The notes: generated by a model from the sequence alone, not told the origin. DNA of 64,000 nucleotides from JAXGOI01 sp040767605 (GCA_040767605.1 JAXGOI010000001.1:1550001-1614000); one strand, 5' to 3'. Shown: positions 33,707 to 42,693, numbered from the stretch's first letter. Made by a program: numbers and translations.

Positions 33707-34936
33707 ATGCCGGAAGATTTAAAAAGCCCCTTAAAGGGTAAAAAAATTACTATTTGCATATGCGGGGGCATAGCCGCCTATAAAATGGCGGAAATTGTGG
33801 GAATTCTAAAAAAACAGGGGGCTGAAATAAGAATTGCCATGACTGCTTCCGCCTGTAATTTTATTACTCCCTTAACCCTGCGTACCTTATCCGGACATGA
33901 TGTGGCAACGGATATTATGGCCGCAGATGAAGGGTATTTTATTCCCCATTTGGAATTGGCGGATTGCGATTTAATGCTTGTTGCCCCGGCTACGGCCAAT
34001 ATTTTGGCAAAGGCCGCCCATGGCCTGGGGGATGAAATAGTTTCCGCCACAATACTTGCAAATACGGCGCCTCTTTTATTTGCCCCGGCCATGAATTGCA
34101 ATATGTATGAAAATACAGCCACTCAGGAGAATATTCGGCTTTTAACCCATAGGGGCTATCATTTTATCGGGCCGGATACCGGCCATTTAGCCTGTAATAC
34201 AGAGGGTAAGGGAAGAATGTCTAAACCGGAGGATATTTGTAAAAGGGTTTATGAATTGCTTAGCCCTGCCGGGCCTTTCAGGGGTTTAAATGTTTTAATA
34301 AGCGCCGGCCCCACCAGAGAGCGTATAGACCCGGCCCGTTATATAAGTAATTTTTCCAGCGGTAAAATGGGTTATAATTTGGCGGAGGCCGCCAGCCTCA
34401 GGGGAGCGAATGTTTTATTAATCAGCGGCCCGGTAGGCCTTAAAAGCCCCTCGGGAGTAAAAACCGTTAAAATTGAAAGCGCTTTGGAAATGCAGGCCGA
34501 AATAGAAAAGGCCTACCCTAAAATGGATTTAATTATTATGTGCGCCGCCGTGGCGGATTACCGCCCCGCCTTAAAAGAGGATATTAAACTGAAAAAGAAG
34601 AGCTCGGCAAGGCTTGAGCTTATAGCAAACCCCGATATTTTAGAGGCCTTAGGGCAAAAGAAAGGCCAAAAAATCCTGGTGGGCTTCGCTGCGGAAACCA
34701 ATGATTTAGATATTTATGCCCGGGAAAAACTTGAGAAAAAAAACCTGGATATGATAATTGCCAATAATATAAGCTTGCCGGGGGCGGGTTTTGAGACAGA
34801 TACAAATATTATCTCAATTTATACCGCCGACGGGAAGAAAAAAGCTTATCCCAAGCTGACTAAAAGGCAAGCCGCGGATGAGATTTTAAATGCGATTTCC
34901 AATCTGCCCGGGTTTTTATATAAAAAGAAAGATTAG
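33707..34936 (+). CDS. coaBC: Bifunctional phosphopantothenoylcysteine decarboxylase/synthetase CoaBC
   Basis: Coenzyme A biosynthesis. The N-terminal flavoprotein CoaC domain (about 1-185) has GGIAAYKM, the PAMNCNMYE active-site motif and ACNTEGKGRM with the catalytic Cys. The C-terminal CoaB domain (about 190-400) starts ISAGPTRERIDPARYISNFSS and has AAVADYRP and KKKS. 409 aa, normal. ATG 33707 has GGGGGAG upstream. Confidence 0.96.
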   Translation: MPEDLKSPLKGKKITICICGGIAAYKMAEIVGILKKQGAEIRIAMTASACNFITPLTLRTLSGHDVATDIMAADEGYFIPHLELADCDLMLVAPATANILAKAAHGLGDEIVSATILANTAPLLFAPAMNCNMYENTATQENIRLLTHRGYHFIGPDTGHLACNTEGKGRMSKPEDICKRVYELLSPAGPFRGLNVLISAGPTRERIDPARYISNFSSGKMGYNLAEAASLRGANVLLISGPVGLKSPSGVKTVKIESALEMQAEIEKAYPKMDLIIMCAAVADYRPALKEDIKLKKKSSARLELIANPDILEALGQKKGQKILVGFAAETNDLDIYAREKLEKKNLDMIIANNISLPGAGFETDTNIISIYTADGKKKAYPKLTKRQAADEILNAISNLPGFLYKKKD

Positions 34937-34971
34937 CTGTATAAGTTTAATTCAGAAGAGAGGTAAAGCAG

Positions 34972-36150
34972 ATGTCGATTTTTTTCACATCCGAATCGGT
35001 AACAGAGGGCCATCCCGATAAAATGGCCGATCAGATTTCCGATGCAATTTTAGATGCCATTTTGGCGGGGGATAAAAATAGCCGTGTGGCATGCGAAACA
35101 TTTGTAACAACAGGCTTGGTTTTGGTAGCGGGGGAAATAAGCACAAATTGCTATGTGGAAATTCCCCATATTGTAAGGGAAACAATATCGGAGATTGGCT
35201 ATACCAGAGCTAAATACGGCTTCGATTGCGAAACCTGCTCCGTTATTACAACAATTCATGAGCAATCCGCGGATATTGCCCTGGGTGTTGATCAAGCTTT
35301 GGAAAAGAAATTGGGCAGCGAGGATATTGCGGCCTCCATCGGGGCCGGGGATCAGGGCATGATGTTCGGCTATGCCTGTAATGATACGGATGAGCTTATG
35401 CCCATGCCTATCAGTTTAGCCCATATTCTCACCCGCCGCCTGGCCTATATGCGTAAAAAAGGGGAAATGGAATATTTGCGCCCGGATGGAAAATCCCAGG
35501 TTACCGTTGAGTATGATGAAAAGGGCGTTCCTAAAAGGGTGGATACCGTTGTAATTTCCACTCAGCATCACCCGGCTATCGGTATGGATAATTTGCGGGA
35601 TGAAATTATTTCTAAAATTATTCTTCCCGTTATTCCCCAGCATTTAATCGATAAAAATACCCGTTATCTTATTAACCCCACCGGCCGTTTTGTTATTGGC
35701 GGCCCCCAGGGGGATACGGGCCTTACCGGGCGGAAAATTATTGTAGATACTTACGGCGGCATGGCCCGCCACGGCGGGGGCGCCTTCTCCGGCAAGGACC
35801 CCACAAAGGTAGACCGCAGCGCCTCTTATTTAGCCCGTTATATGGCTAAAAATGTAGTTGCCGCAGGCCTTGCCAGCAAATGCGAAATCCAATTGGCCTA
35901 TGCCATCGGCGTTGCCGAGCCGGTATCCCTCCTTGTGGATACCTTTGGTACTGGCATGGTTAAAGATGCCCTTATTGCCCAGGCCGTAAGGGATAATTTT
36001 GATATGCGCCCCGCGGCAATTATCAGAGATTTTGACCTTCTGCGCCCCATTTATAAGCAGGTGGCCTCTTATGGGCATTTTGGCCGCAGCGATTTGGATT
36101 TGCCTTGGGAAAAAACAGATAAAGCCGCAAAGTTAGGGAAAATTCTCTAA
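34972..36150 (+). CDS. metK: S-adenosylmethionine synthetase
   Basis: Makes SAM from methionine and ATP. 392 aa with the ATP motif TSESVTEGHPDKMADQISD, the GAGDQGMMFGYA motif and the P-loop-like GGGAFSGKDPTKVDRSA. Only 35 nt separate it from coaBC, so there is no room for a SAM riboswitch leader and it is probably in the gmk-coaBC operon. A terminator follows. Confidence 0.98.
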   Translation: MSIFFTSESVTEGHPDKMADQISDAILDAILAGDKNSRVACETFVTTGLVLVAGEISTNCYVEIPHIVRETISEIGYTRAKYGFDCETCSVITTIHEQSADIALGVDQALEKKLGSEDIAASIGAGDQGMMFGYACNDTDELMPMPISLAHILTRRLAYMRKKGEMEYLRPDGKSQVTVEYDEKGVPKRVDTVVISTQHHPAIGMDNLRDEIISKIILPVIPQHLIDKNTRYLINPTGRFVIGGPQGDTGLTGRKIIVDTYGGMARHGGGAFSGKDPTKVDRSASYLARYMAKNVVAAGLASKCEIQLAYAIGVAEPVSLLVDTFGTGMVKDALIAQAVRDNFDMRPAAIIRDFDLLRPIYKQVASYGHFGRSDLDLPWEKTDKAAKLGKIL

Positions 36151-36161
36151 AACTTTTATTT

Positions 36162-36189
36162 AAGCCCCCAATACTTGGGGGCTTTTTTT
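36162..36189 (+). terminator. Intrinsic terminator after metK
   Basis: AAGCCCCCAA/TTGGGGGCTT perfect 10-bp stem, 3-nt loop, T-run. Confidence 0.92.
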
Positions 36190-36245
36190 ATTCCCCTGAA
36201 TAAAGAGGATTTTTTTAGCCATCCTAAAAATAAGGGGGGGTAATG

Positions 36246-37883
36246 GTGAAGGAAAGCCGCTTAAAAACTTTATTTATTTTCTTTTTAGTCATATTTTCTC
36301 TTTTAATTATGCGCTTGGGCTGGCTTTCTTTTATTAAGGGGGATGCCCTGGCGGCCCGGGCAAGCAATCAAAGAACTCAAAAAACAGCCTACTATCAATA
36401 CGGCCGGGGGGATTTTTTAGATACCTTCGGTAGGAATATTACCGGCCACCTTTCCCCTTGTTTGGTGGCTTTCCCCTCCATAATAGAAGACGAAGCCGCC
36501 CTAGCCGCCGAATTGTCAAAAATTTCAAGCATGCCTGAAAAAATAATCCTCTCTAAGCTGGCAGCAGGCCAAAAGCAGGGGGGGCAGACCATAGTTTTAA
36601 AAAATAATTTAAGCCTGGCGGAGCTTACCGCCTTAAACAATATTAAGCCCCTGGGGGTTTCCGTGCTTTCTTTAATCTCCCGCTATAAGGGGAATACGGC
36701 AATTCATTTACTGGGTTCTCTGATTCCCGGGGAAAGGCAAGGGGAATATGTGGGGAAAAGCGGCCTGGAATTGCGCTATGACAGCTATTTAAAGGGCAGG
36801 GGTGGGCCCCAGGTAGCCGCCTTAGTGGATGAAAGGGGGCGGCAGCTGGCAGGCAACGGCTTTGTTATGCTGGAGGGGGGTAAGGAGGATACTTCTCATA
36901 ATATTATTTTAACCCTGGATTTGGATTTTCAGCAAAAGACGGAGGAGGCTTTAAAAAATTATGAAGGGGCGGCAGTGGTTTTAGATGTAAATAACGGCGA
37001 TATTCTGGCTCTTGCCAGCAGCCCCGGCCTTGACCCCTACGGCCTGACGGAGCCTGCCACAGATGACGCTTATGTAAATAAGGCTCTTTCTTATTATCCC
37101 CCGGCCTCTACCTTTAAAATTCTGCTGGCAGCCGCCGCTTTAGAGGAAGGGCTGGTTTTAGAGGAAGATTATATCTGCGCCGGCTATTATACCCTTGATA
37201 ATGGCAAAACAGTTAAATGCTGGAAGGAAGGCGGCCATGGGCCGGAAAACCTGACTCAGGCTCTGGCCAATTCCTGTAATGCCTATTTTATAGATTTAGG
37301 CCTTAAGCTGGGGGGAGAAAAAATAAAATATTATGCCTCCCTTATGGGTTTAGATAGGCAGATTATTTCCGGCTTTGCTCTTGAAGAGGCAAAAAATATT
37401 AATTTTAACAGCAATATTCCGGGGGATATTGCCAATATCAGCATTGGTGAAAACGGCGTCAGTTCAAGCCCTCTGCAAGTTGCCGAAATTCTTTCAATAA
37501 TTGCCAACACAGGCAAAAGAGTTTATCCCCGTTTGGTAAAAGAAGTAATTAACAGCCGGAAAGAGGCGGTATTAAGCTTTCCGATTATCCCTCCCCGGCA
37601 AATTTTAAACCCGGGAAATGCCGCTAAAATAAGGGATATGCTTATTTTTGCCGTTAAGGAGGGCACAGCCGTAAAGGCCGGTCTTTCCGGGGTGAAAAGC
37701 GGCGGCAAAACAGGTACAAGCCAGGATAAAGGGGTTTGGTTTGCCGGTTTTGCCCCGGCGGATAACCCCCTGTGGGCCGTGGCGGTTTATATAGAAAACG
37801 GCAGCGCGGGAGGTAAAGAAGGGGCGGAGGTTTTTGCGGAAATAATAAAATCTTTTTGTCTTTTAAGAGGAATAGAAGATTAA
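36246..37883 (+). CDS. Class B penicillin-binding protein (PbpA/FtsI-like transpeptidase)
   Basis: One N-terminal membrane anchor (about 8-27), a short dimerisation region, then a transpeptidase domain with STFK (YYPPASTFKI), SCN (LANSCNAYF) and KTG (GGKTGTSQ). No PASTA domains. About 545 aa, short for a class B PBP, like the stand-alone PbpA-type enzymes of Clostridia and Actinobacteria. GTG 36246 is preferred over ATG 36243, which is very close to AGGGGGG (36234-36240). It sits alone between the metK terminator and a minus-strand gene. Its specific role (elongation, spore cortex) is not evident. Confidence 0.88.
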   Translation: MKESRLKTLFIFFLVIFSLLIMRLGWLSFIKGDALAARASNQRTQKTAYYQYGRGDFLDTFGRNITGHLSPCLVAFPSIIEDEAALAAELSKISSMPEKIILSKLAAGQKQGGQTIVLKNNLSLAELTALNNIKPLGVSVLSLISRYKGNTAIHLLGSLIPGERQGEYVGKSGLELRYDSYLKGRGGPQVAALVDERGRQLAGNGFVMLEGGKEDTSHNIILTLDLDFQQKTEEALKNYEGAAVVLDVNNGDILALASSPGLDPYGLTEPATDDAYVNKALSYYPPASTFKILLAAAALEEGLVLEEDYICAGYYTLDNGKTVKCWKEGGHGPENLTQALANSCNAYFIDLGLKLGGEKIKYYASLMGLDRQIISGFALEEAKNINFNSNIPGDIANISIGENGVSSSPLQVAEILSIIANTGKRVYPRLVKEVINSRKEAVLSFPIIPPRQILNPGNAAKIRDMLIFAVKEGTAVKAGLSGVKSGGKTGTSQDKGVWFAGFAPADNPLWAVAVYIENGSAGGKEGAEVFAEIIKSFCLLRGIED

Positions 37884-37931
37884 AATTTTTAAGACGAAAA
37901 AACTAAGGCAATTTTTAGAATAAGCCTAAAG

Positions 37932-37961
37932 TAAAAAACAGCAAAGCCACGGCTTTGCTGT
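37932..37961 (-). terminator. Terminator for the minus-strand TrmO/FmdE gene
   Basis: ACAGCAAAGCC/GGCTTTGCTGT perfect 11-bp stem; the T-run (six T) is on the minus strand, so it ends the gene at 37998-38873. It may also slow transcription from the PBP side. Confidence 0.8.
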
Positions 37962-37997
37962 AAATATTGTAAGTGCTGTAATGCTGCCAATAAAAAT

Positions 37998-38873
37998 TTA
38001 GAAATTTTTACTGCCTAAATCAATCTTTTCCACATGGAGGAGATAATCGCTTTGGTTTTCCATAATCTCTCGGGGGTTACTTTTATTAAATTCCGGGCTC
38101 AGGCAGTTTGTTTGCAGAATAAGGTTTCCCTTCCTCCATATACAGGAAGAAATGGGGCTTTCCCCTGTATATACAAAACGGGGGGGGTTAGAAAACCGGG
38201 CCTTGGAAAGCCCCTGAAGGGTATCGGCAAGGCAGGCGCTGCCCTTAATTTTAAGGGTTAGCTCCGGGTTTTGAAGATCCCCAAAGGTTTCTTCGGCTTT
38301 AACAGCCATTTGCACCCCCAAAGCCATGCCGCTGCATTCCTCCCCATGATGCAAAAAGGCCTTTTTATATAAATATTCTTTTATATTTTTTTTATCTTCG
38401 CCTTTAATATAGGGGGATTTTGGAGAAAATATAATATCCTTTTCAGTATAAGGTTTAATATCTAAAATAGGGGTATTTTCAGGAATATTCAGGCCGGAAA
38501 CAAAAAGCAGCCTTTTTTCGGCCTTTTCCAGCTTAACCAAATTTAAAGAAATTGAATTAGGCCTATTAAGGCCCCGGGCGGCAAAAGAGCCGAAAACCGT
38601 AGGGATAATTTTTTTATTTTCCTCTAAAGGGAGATCTGTTTTAAGGGTAAGGCCTTCCGCCTTATCCTGCCAGGAGATAATCCATAAATGAGAGTGATAA
38701 TGAATATTTGTTAAAGCATCCTCATATTCGGGTAAAATCTCCAGGCATGCGCCGGCAGGGGAATATAACCCCGAGGCCTTAATATTTTGGGGCTGCCCGT
38801 AACCTATAATTTTTAAAGGGTATTTAGAGATAAAACCATATTCGGGCCTGCCCTTATTTGGCGCTTCACCCAT
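37998..38873 (-). CDS. Fusion of a TrmO/TsaA-like (UPF0066) domain with an FmdE-like domain
   Basis: Residues 1-150 look like the TsaA/TrmO beta-barrel methyltransferase domain (tRNA m6t6A in E. coli): SPAGACLEILPEYEDAL, HYHSHLWIISW, FAARGLNRPNSISL, NTPILDIKPY. The first block normally reads R-P-N-P-I at the third motif; here it is RPNSI, so activity is uncertain. Residues 171-257 look like the formylmethanofuran dehydrogenase subunit E family: HHGEECSGMALGVQMA, SACLADTLQ and WRKGNLILQT, with Cys180 in the HGxxC position. The strong ribosome site GGAGGTG precedes ATG 38873. It is a single gene with its own terminator. I infer a metal- or cofactor-linked role only from the families. Confidence 0.75.
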   Translation of the reverse strand: MGEAPNKGRPEYGFISKYPLKIIGYGQPQNIKASGLYSPAGACLEILPEYEDALTNIHYHSHLWIISWQDKAEGLTLKTDLPLEENKKIIPTVFGSFAARGLNRPNSISLNLVKLEKAEKRLLFVSGLNIPENTPILDIKPYTEKDIIFSPKSPYIKGEDKKNIKEYLYKKAFLHHGEECSGMALGVQMAVKAEETFGDLQNPELTLKIKGSACLADTLQGLSKARFSNPPRFVYTGESPISSCIWRKGNLILQTNCLSPEFNKSNPREIMENQSDYLLHVEKIDLGSKNF

Positions 38874-39021
38874 TAGCCTACACCTCCGTATATTCAGACA
38901 AGATTATTTTAACATATATGCTAATAAAAGAAAACTAAATGAAGGATTAATAATATGAATATTTTTTTTCCGCGCTTAATTATTATTGATGAATAAAGAG
39001 CAAAAGGGCTTGCAAATTCTT

Positions 39022-39051
39022 TTGGGGTATATTAACATGGTATTGTATAAT
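39022..39051 (+). promoter_or_regulatory. Predicted promoter of the aminotransferase gene
   Basis: TATAAT at 39046-39051 with a weak -35 (TTGGGG, 39022-39027, 18-bp spacer). The remaining 38874-39021 divergent spacer is AT-rich with no other clear signal. Confidence 0.5.
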
Positions 39052-39149
39052 TGTATCCATTCCCTTTGAGTATATTTACTCTTTGGCCATATTTATTGTT
39101 TTGCAGTTTTATGTGTTTATTTTAATATAAAATTAGGAGTTGATCTTGG

Positions 39150-40427
39150 ATGAAGTTTACCGAAATGAGTAAGGACGAGTTAAAGGCTTTACAAAGTAAG
39201 TTCTCCCAGGAGTATGAAGGGTATAAGTCTATGGGGCTTAAGCTCAATATGGCCAGGGGAAAGCCCGCTTCTCAGCAATTGGATCTTTCCATGGAATTAT
39301 TGGGCATGGTAGATGGGGATCATTATAAAGCGGCCGACGGTACCGATGTAAGAAATTACGGCGGTTTAGACGGTCTCCCCGAGGCAAAAGAGCTTTTTGC
39401 CGCCTTTTTTGAAGTAGATACGGCAAATATAATTATCGGCGGCTCCGCCAGCTTAAACTTAATGTTCGATACCATTACCCGCGCTATGTTAAACGGTGTT
39501 CTCCCCGGGGCTACCCCCTGGTGCAAGCTGGATAAAGTAAAATTCCTTTGCCCCGCCCCCGGTTATGACAGGCATTTTACCATTTGCGAAGTTATGGGGA
39601 TAGAAATGATTACCGTACCCCTTTTAAGCGATGGCCCGGATATGGATATGGTGGAAAAATTAGTAGCCTCAGATGATTCCATTAAGGGTATTTGGTGCGT
39701 GCCCATGTACTCTAACCCCACAGGGATAACTTATAGCGATAAAGTTGTTAAGCGCCTGGCCTCCATGAAAACGGCGGCTTCTGATTTCCGCATCTTCTGG
39801 GATAATGCTTACGGCGTTCACCATTTGGATAAAAACGACAGAGATTATCTCTTAAATATTTATGATGCCTGTGTTGAAGCAGGTAATGAAGACAGAGTTT
39901 ATATGTTTGCCTCTACCGCAAAAATTACCTTTGCCGGCGGCGGGATTTCCGCAATGGCGGCATCTCCTAATAATATTGCTCAGTCTAAAAAGCTTTTAAA
40001 TGCTCAAACCATCAGCTATGATAAAATAAATCAGCTGCGCCATACCCGCTTTTTCAATGGTATTCAGGGCCTCAATACCCATATGGAAAAGCATGCCGCA
40101 ATTTTAAAACCCAAATTCGAGGCTGTTTTAAGCGCTTTGGAAAGCAATTTGGCGGCTTTGGATTGCGCAGAGTGGGAAAAGCCCAAGGGCGGTTATTTTG
40201 TTTCTGTTAATACCATGGACGGTTGCGCCAAGAGAGTTGTTGCCTTATGTAAAGAAGCCGGCGTTGTTCTTACAGGCGCCGGGGCAACCTACCCCTATGG
40301 CAAAGACCCTAAAGACAGCAATATACGGATAGCCCCCTCCTTCCCCCCTGTTGATGAGCTGGTAACCGCAATGGAATTATTCTGCCTTTGCGTAAAAATT
40401 GCCAGTGTGGAAAAATTATTGGCCTAG
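39150..40427 (+). CDS. PLP-dependent aminotransferase (Aminotran_MocR/AspAT subgroup Ic type)
   Basis: Fold type I PLP enzyme of 425 aa. N-terminal LNMARGKPASQQLDLS and RNYGGLDGLPEAKELFA are characteristic of the AspT-like branch of aspartate aminotransferases. The cofactor lysine is in FASTAKITFAGGG; WCVPMYSNPTGITYS and DNAYGVHHL are the PLP-ring and pyridine-contact regions; NIRIAPSFPP holds the substrate-binding Arg. Likely aspartate or broad-range transaminase. Transcribed alone, with its own promoter and a UUCG-loop terminator. AGGAG is 10 nt before ATG 39150. Confidence 0.88.
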   Translation: MKFTEMSKDELKALQSKFSQEYEGYKSMGLKLNMARGKPASQQLDLSMELLGMVDGDHYKAADGTDVRNYGGLDGLPEAKELFAAFFEVDTANIIIGGSASLNLMFDTITRAMLNGVLPGATPWCKLDKVKFLCPAPGYDRHFTICEVMGIEMITVPLLSDGPDMDMVEKLVASDDSIKGIWCVPMYSNPTGITYSDKVVKRLASMKTAASDFRIFWDNAYGVHHLDKNDRDYLLNIYDACVEAGNEDRVYMFASTAKITFAGGGISAMAASPNNIAQSKKLLNAQTISYDKINQLRHTRFFNGIQGLNTHMEKHAAILKPKFEAVLSALESNLAALDCAEWEKPKGGYFVSVNTMDGCAKRVVALCKEAGVVLTGAGATYPYGKDPKDSNIRIAPSFPPVDELVTAMELFCLCVKIASVEKLLA

Positions 40428-40437
40428 TTTCTGTTTA

Positions 40438-40467
40438 AAAAAAGCAAGCCTTCGGGCTTGCTTTTTT
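40438..40467 (+). terminator. Intrinsic terminator with UUCG tetraloop
   Basis: AAAGCAAGCC-TTCG-GGCTTGCTTT, extended by flanking A/T pairs and a T-run. Confidence 0.95.
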
Positions 40468-40586
40468 GTTTTTAAAGGCATTTCTTCTTCCCGGGGGCAT
40501 ATATTTTACTAAGGCCCGGCTTTCATAAATAATTAAACGGAACATTAGAGGCAAAATGTAAATATTATATAGTGTAGGTGATGAAT

Positions 40587-40901
40587 ATGGATTTATATCA
40601 GGCGGGCAAAGAATTTATTAAGCCCGAATTATTGGTTTTAGTACCGGTCTGTTATGCATTGGGCCTTGCCCTTAAGCAAAGCCCCCTGCGTAACTGGACT
40701 ATACCCTATATACTCGGAGGATTTTCAATCTGCCTGTCTTTACTCTGGGTTATTGGGGTTTCTCGCCCGCATAATTGCGCAACTTATGCCATGGCCGCTT
40801 TTGTGGCTATAACCCAAGGCATATTATGCGCCGCAACATCTGTTTACTTTCATCAATTACAAAAGCAAATGCGGGGAAGAAATAAAAAAGAAAGGCCCTA
40901 A
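40587..40901 (+). CDS. Small holin-like membrane protein (phage holin family)
   Basis: 104-aa protein with three hydrophobic segments (about residues 14-30, 38-58 and 72-90), then a basic tail (QKQMRGRNKKERP). The arrangement, with PELLVLVPVCYALGLALK, IPYILGGFSICL and VAITQGILCAATSVYFHQL, matches small holins of Clostridial phages and their chromosomal relatives. No endolysin, phage or toxin gene is adjacent. ATG 40587 is preferred because AGGTGATG at 40576-40583 fits as ribosome site; ATG 40581 is part of that site. Function in the host is unknown. Confidence 0.7.
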   Translation: MDLYQAGKEFIKPELLVLVPVCYALGLALKQSPLRNWTIPYILGGFSICLSLLWVIGVSRPHNCATYAMAAFVAITQGILCAATSVYFHQLQKQMRGRNKKERP

Positions 40902-40980
40902 AAAACCCAAGGGTAAGGGGGGCTAAATTAGTTTAGTGGGATAGCATCAGGAGCTTTAGCCCCTTTTTTTTGGGTTTTTT
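40899..40980 (+). terminator. Nested double-stem terminator after the holin-like gene
   Basis: Inner stem GGGGCTAAA (40919-40927) pairs with TTTAGCCCC (40955-40963) across a 27-nt loop and is followed by eight T. An outer arm AAAAAACCCA (40900-40909) pairs with TGGGTTTTTT (about 40971-40980). The result is a long two-tier hairpin; it certainly can terminate, but the large loop is unusual. Confidence 0.75.
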
Positions 40981-41031
40981 AAGCGAAGACTAGCTTTAGC
41001 CTAAAAAATAAAAGGGCAGGGTATAAAATAT

Positions 41032-41060
41032 TTGTTCTCGAAGATAGGGTATGGTATAAT
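41032..41060 (+). promoter_or_regulatory. Predicted promoter of the YhhQ-type transporter
   Basis: TTGTTC (41032-41037), 17-bp spacer, TATAAT (41055-41060) with extended TGG. The leader is only about 30 nt, too short for a preQ1 riboswitch. Confidence 0.75.
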
Positions 41061-41097
41061 TTTAAAGTGATTTAAACAAAAAAACATGAGGTTAAGA

Positions 41098-41721
41098 ATG
41101 AAAAAACAGGAATATATAAGCATTTTTTTTATTGTAACTCTTTTACTCAGTAATTTAATGGCGGTTAAAATAGCTGTTATCGGCCCTTTTACTTTGCCTG
41201 CGGCGGTTATTATTTACCCCTTTTGCTTTATGCTGGGGGATGTTATGACGGAGCTTTGGGGTTACCGTTATGCTAAAAGCGTTATTCTTACCGGTTTTTG
41301 CGCCAATATTTTAATGATTGTATTCCTCCGCATAAGCCAGGCTCTTATTCCCGCCGCCGCCTGGGGGGATCAGGCAGCCTATGAGGCAATTTTCGGCATG
41401 GTGCCCAGGGTGGTTGCGGCGAGCATTCTTGCCTATTTAGTTGGGGAGCTCTCCAATAGTTTTATTATGGTTAAAATTAAAGAATTTTTTGCAGGAAGCC
41501 CCCTTTTTATCCGAACTATACTATCCAGCGTAGTGGGGCAGTTTTTTGATACAACTATTTTTATTGCCATTGCCTTTTATGGCACTATGTCTAATACCGT
41601 TTTAATTACCCTGATGATTAGCCAATATATATTTAAGGTTGGGCTGGAGGCCGTTATGGGTACCCCTTTGGCCTATTTACTAATTAGGCTTTGCAGGCAT
41701 AATAGCGAGGGGCAGGCCTAA
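41098..41721 (+). CDS. Queuosine precursor transporter (YhhQ/VUT family)
   Basis: Membrane protein of 207 aa with about six hydrophobic segments, matching the VUT family whose E. coli member YhhQ imports queuosine precursors. Typical features: LLLSNLMAVKIAVIGPFTLPA, YPFCFMLGDVMTELWGYRYAK and VVGQFFDTTIFIAIAF. I choose ATG 41098, spaced 6 nt from GAGG (41088-41091), over ATG 41086, which overlaps that site. No other queuosine genes lie nearby. Confidence 0.88.
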   Translation: MKKQEYISIFFIVTLLLSNLMAVKIAVIGPFTLPAAVIIYPFCFMLGDVMTELWGYRYAKSVILTGFCANILMIVFLRISQALIPAAAWGDQAAYEAIFGMVPRVVAASILAYLVGELSNSFIMVKIKEFFAGSPLFIRTILSSVVGQFFDTTIFIAIAFYGTMSNTVLITLMISQYIFKVGLEAVMGTPLAYLLIRLCRHNSEGQA

Positions 41722-41823
41722 AATAGTTTCAACTTAAACAGGCAAATAAGCTTAAATAAAAGGAAATAAGTAAAAATAAAAAAGTCTAATCTAAAAGAGA
41801 TAAAAAATAAGGAGGCCCTTCCT

Positions 41824-42693
41824 GTGGAGCTTAAGCAAAATGAGGAAAAAAACCAAATGCCCGCCGCCTCCCCCGCAAATTCAAAAACAAAAAAATTTGG
41901 GGGTAAAAAGCAGCGGATTATACTTATTATTTTAATTATTTTCGGCCTTATTCTGGCGGCAAGCCCCTTTATTGGCAGGCTTTATAATTATTGGCAGGAA
42001 AAGCAGCTTTTAGCCTCCTTTGCAGATGAGGATAATGAAACCGAGATTAAAGACCCCGGCCAAACCCTCATAGATTTAAGCCTTTTAGAGGAGGATGAGG
42101 TTTTACCCGAGGAGGAGGGGCTGCGCCCGGTGCCCCCGTCCTATAAACCCACTATTATCGGGAGTATTAAAATCCCCAAATTAAAGCTCTTGCGCCCCAT
42201 TGCCAATGATGTAAGCCGGGGGGATTTAAGAGTTGCCGTAGGGAAAATGCCCGGCAGCAGCAATATCGGGCAAGAGGGCAATATTACTTTGGTGGGGCAT
42301 CGCAATTATGCCTATAAAGTATTCTTTAATGATTTAGATAAGCTGGTTCCCGGGGATTTAATTATTTTAGAAAGTAATACAGGCACATTTACCTATGAGA
42401 TATTTCAATCTAAAATAATTGAGCCTGATGATAATTCCGTTCTGGCGATTAAGAAAAACCAATACTTAATTACCCTTATTACCTGCCACCCTAAATTTAA
42501 AAACGATAAACGCCTGGTATATATCGGGCAGCTTATAGACCCTTTGCCCCAAAAGACCCCGGAAATTATTGAGGAAAACCCCAAACCCCCTGCCCCTCCC
42601 GAGGGCGGGGAGGAGGATTTGCCTGCTGAAAGTGAAGAAAAACCCCAGCCGAAAGGGAAAACAGTGCCGGATGACGGCAGCTGGGCCTTTTAG
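41824..42693 (+). CDS. Class D sortase
   Basis: Membrane-anchored transpeptidase (289 aa). A basic N-terminus and one membrane segment (about 31-50) precede an acidic linker (67-110) and the sortase domain (110-240). The catalytic triad is His159 (LVGHRNY), Cys221 (LITCHPKF) and Arg230 (KRLVYIG); the TLxTC form and size fit class D. A 50-residue Pro/Glu-rich tail after the domain is unusual. Start GTG 41824 with AAGGAGG upstream. No LPXTG-type substrate occurs in the window. The 41722-41823 spacer is A-rich filler. Confidence 0.87.
   Translation: MELKQNEEKNQMPAASPANSKTKKFGGKKQRIILIILIIFGLILAASPFIGRLYNYWQEKQLLASFADEDNETEIKDPGQTLIDLSLLEEDEVLPEEEGLRPVPPSYKPTIIGSIKIPKLKLLRPIANDVSRGDLRVAVGKMPGSSNIGQEGNITLVGHRNYAYKVFFNDLDKLVPGDLIILESNTGTFTYEIFQSKIIEPDDNSVLAIKKNQYLITLITCHPKFKNDKRLVYIGQLIDPLPQKTPEIIEENPKPPAPPEGGEEDLPAESEEKPQPKGKTVPDDGSWAF

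Noticed and set aside
34937..34971. SAM riboswitch before metK
   Set aside because: Only 35 nt separate coaBC and metK, and no S-box motif is seen.
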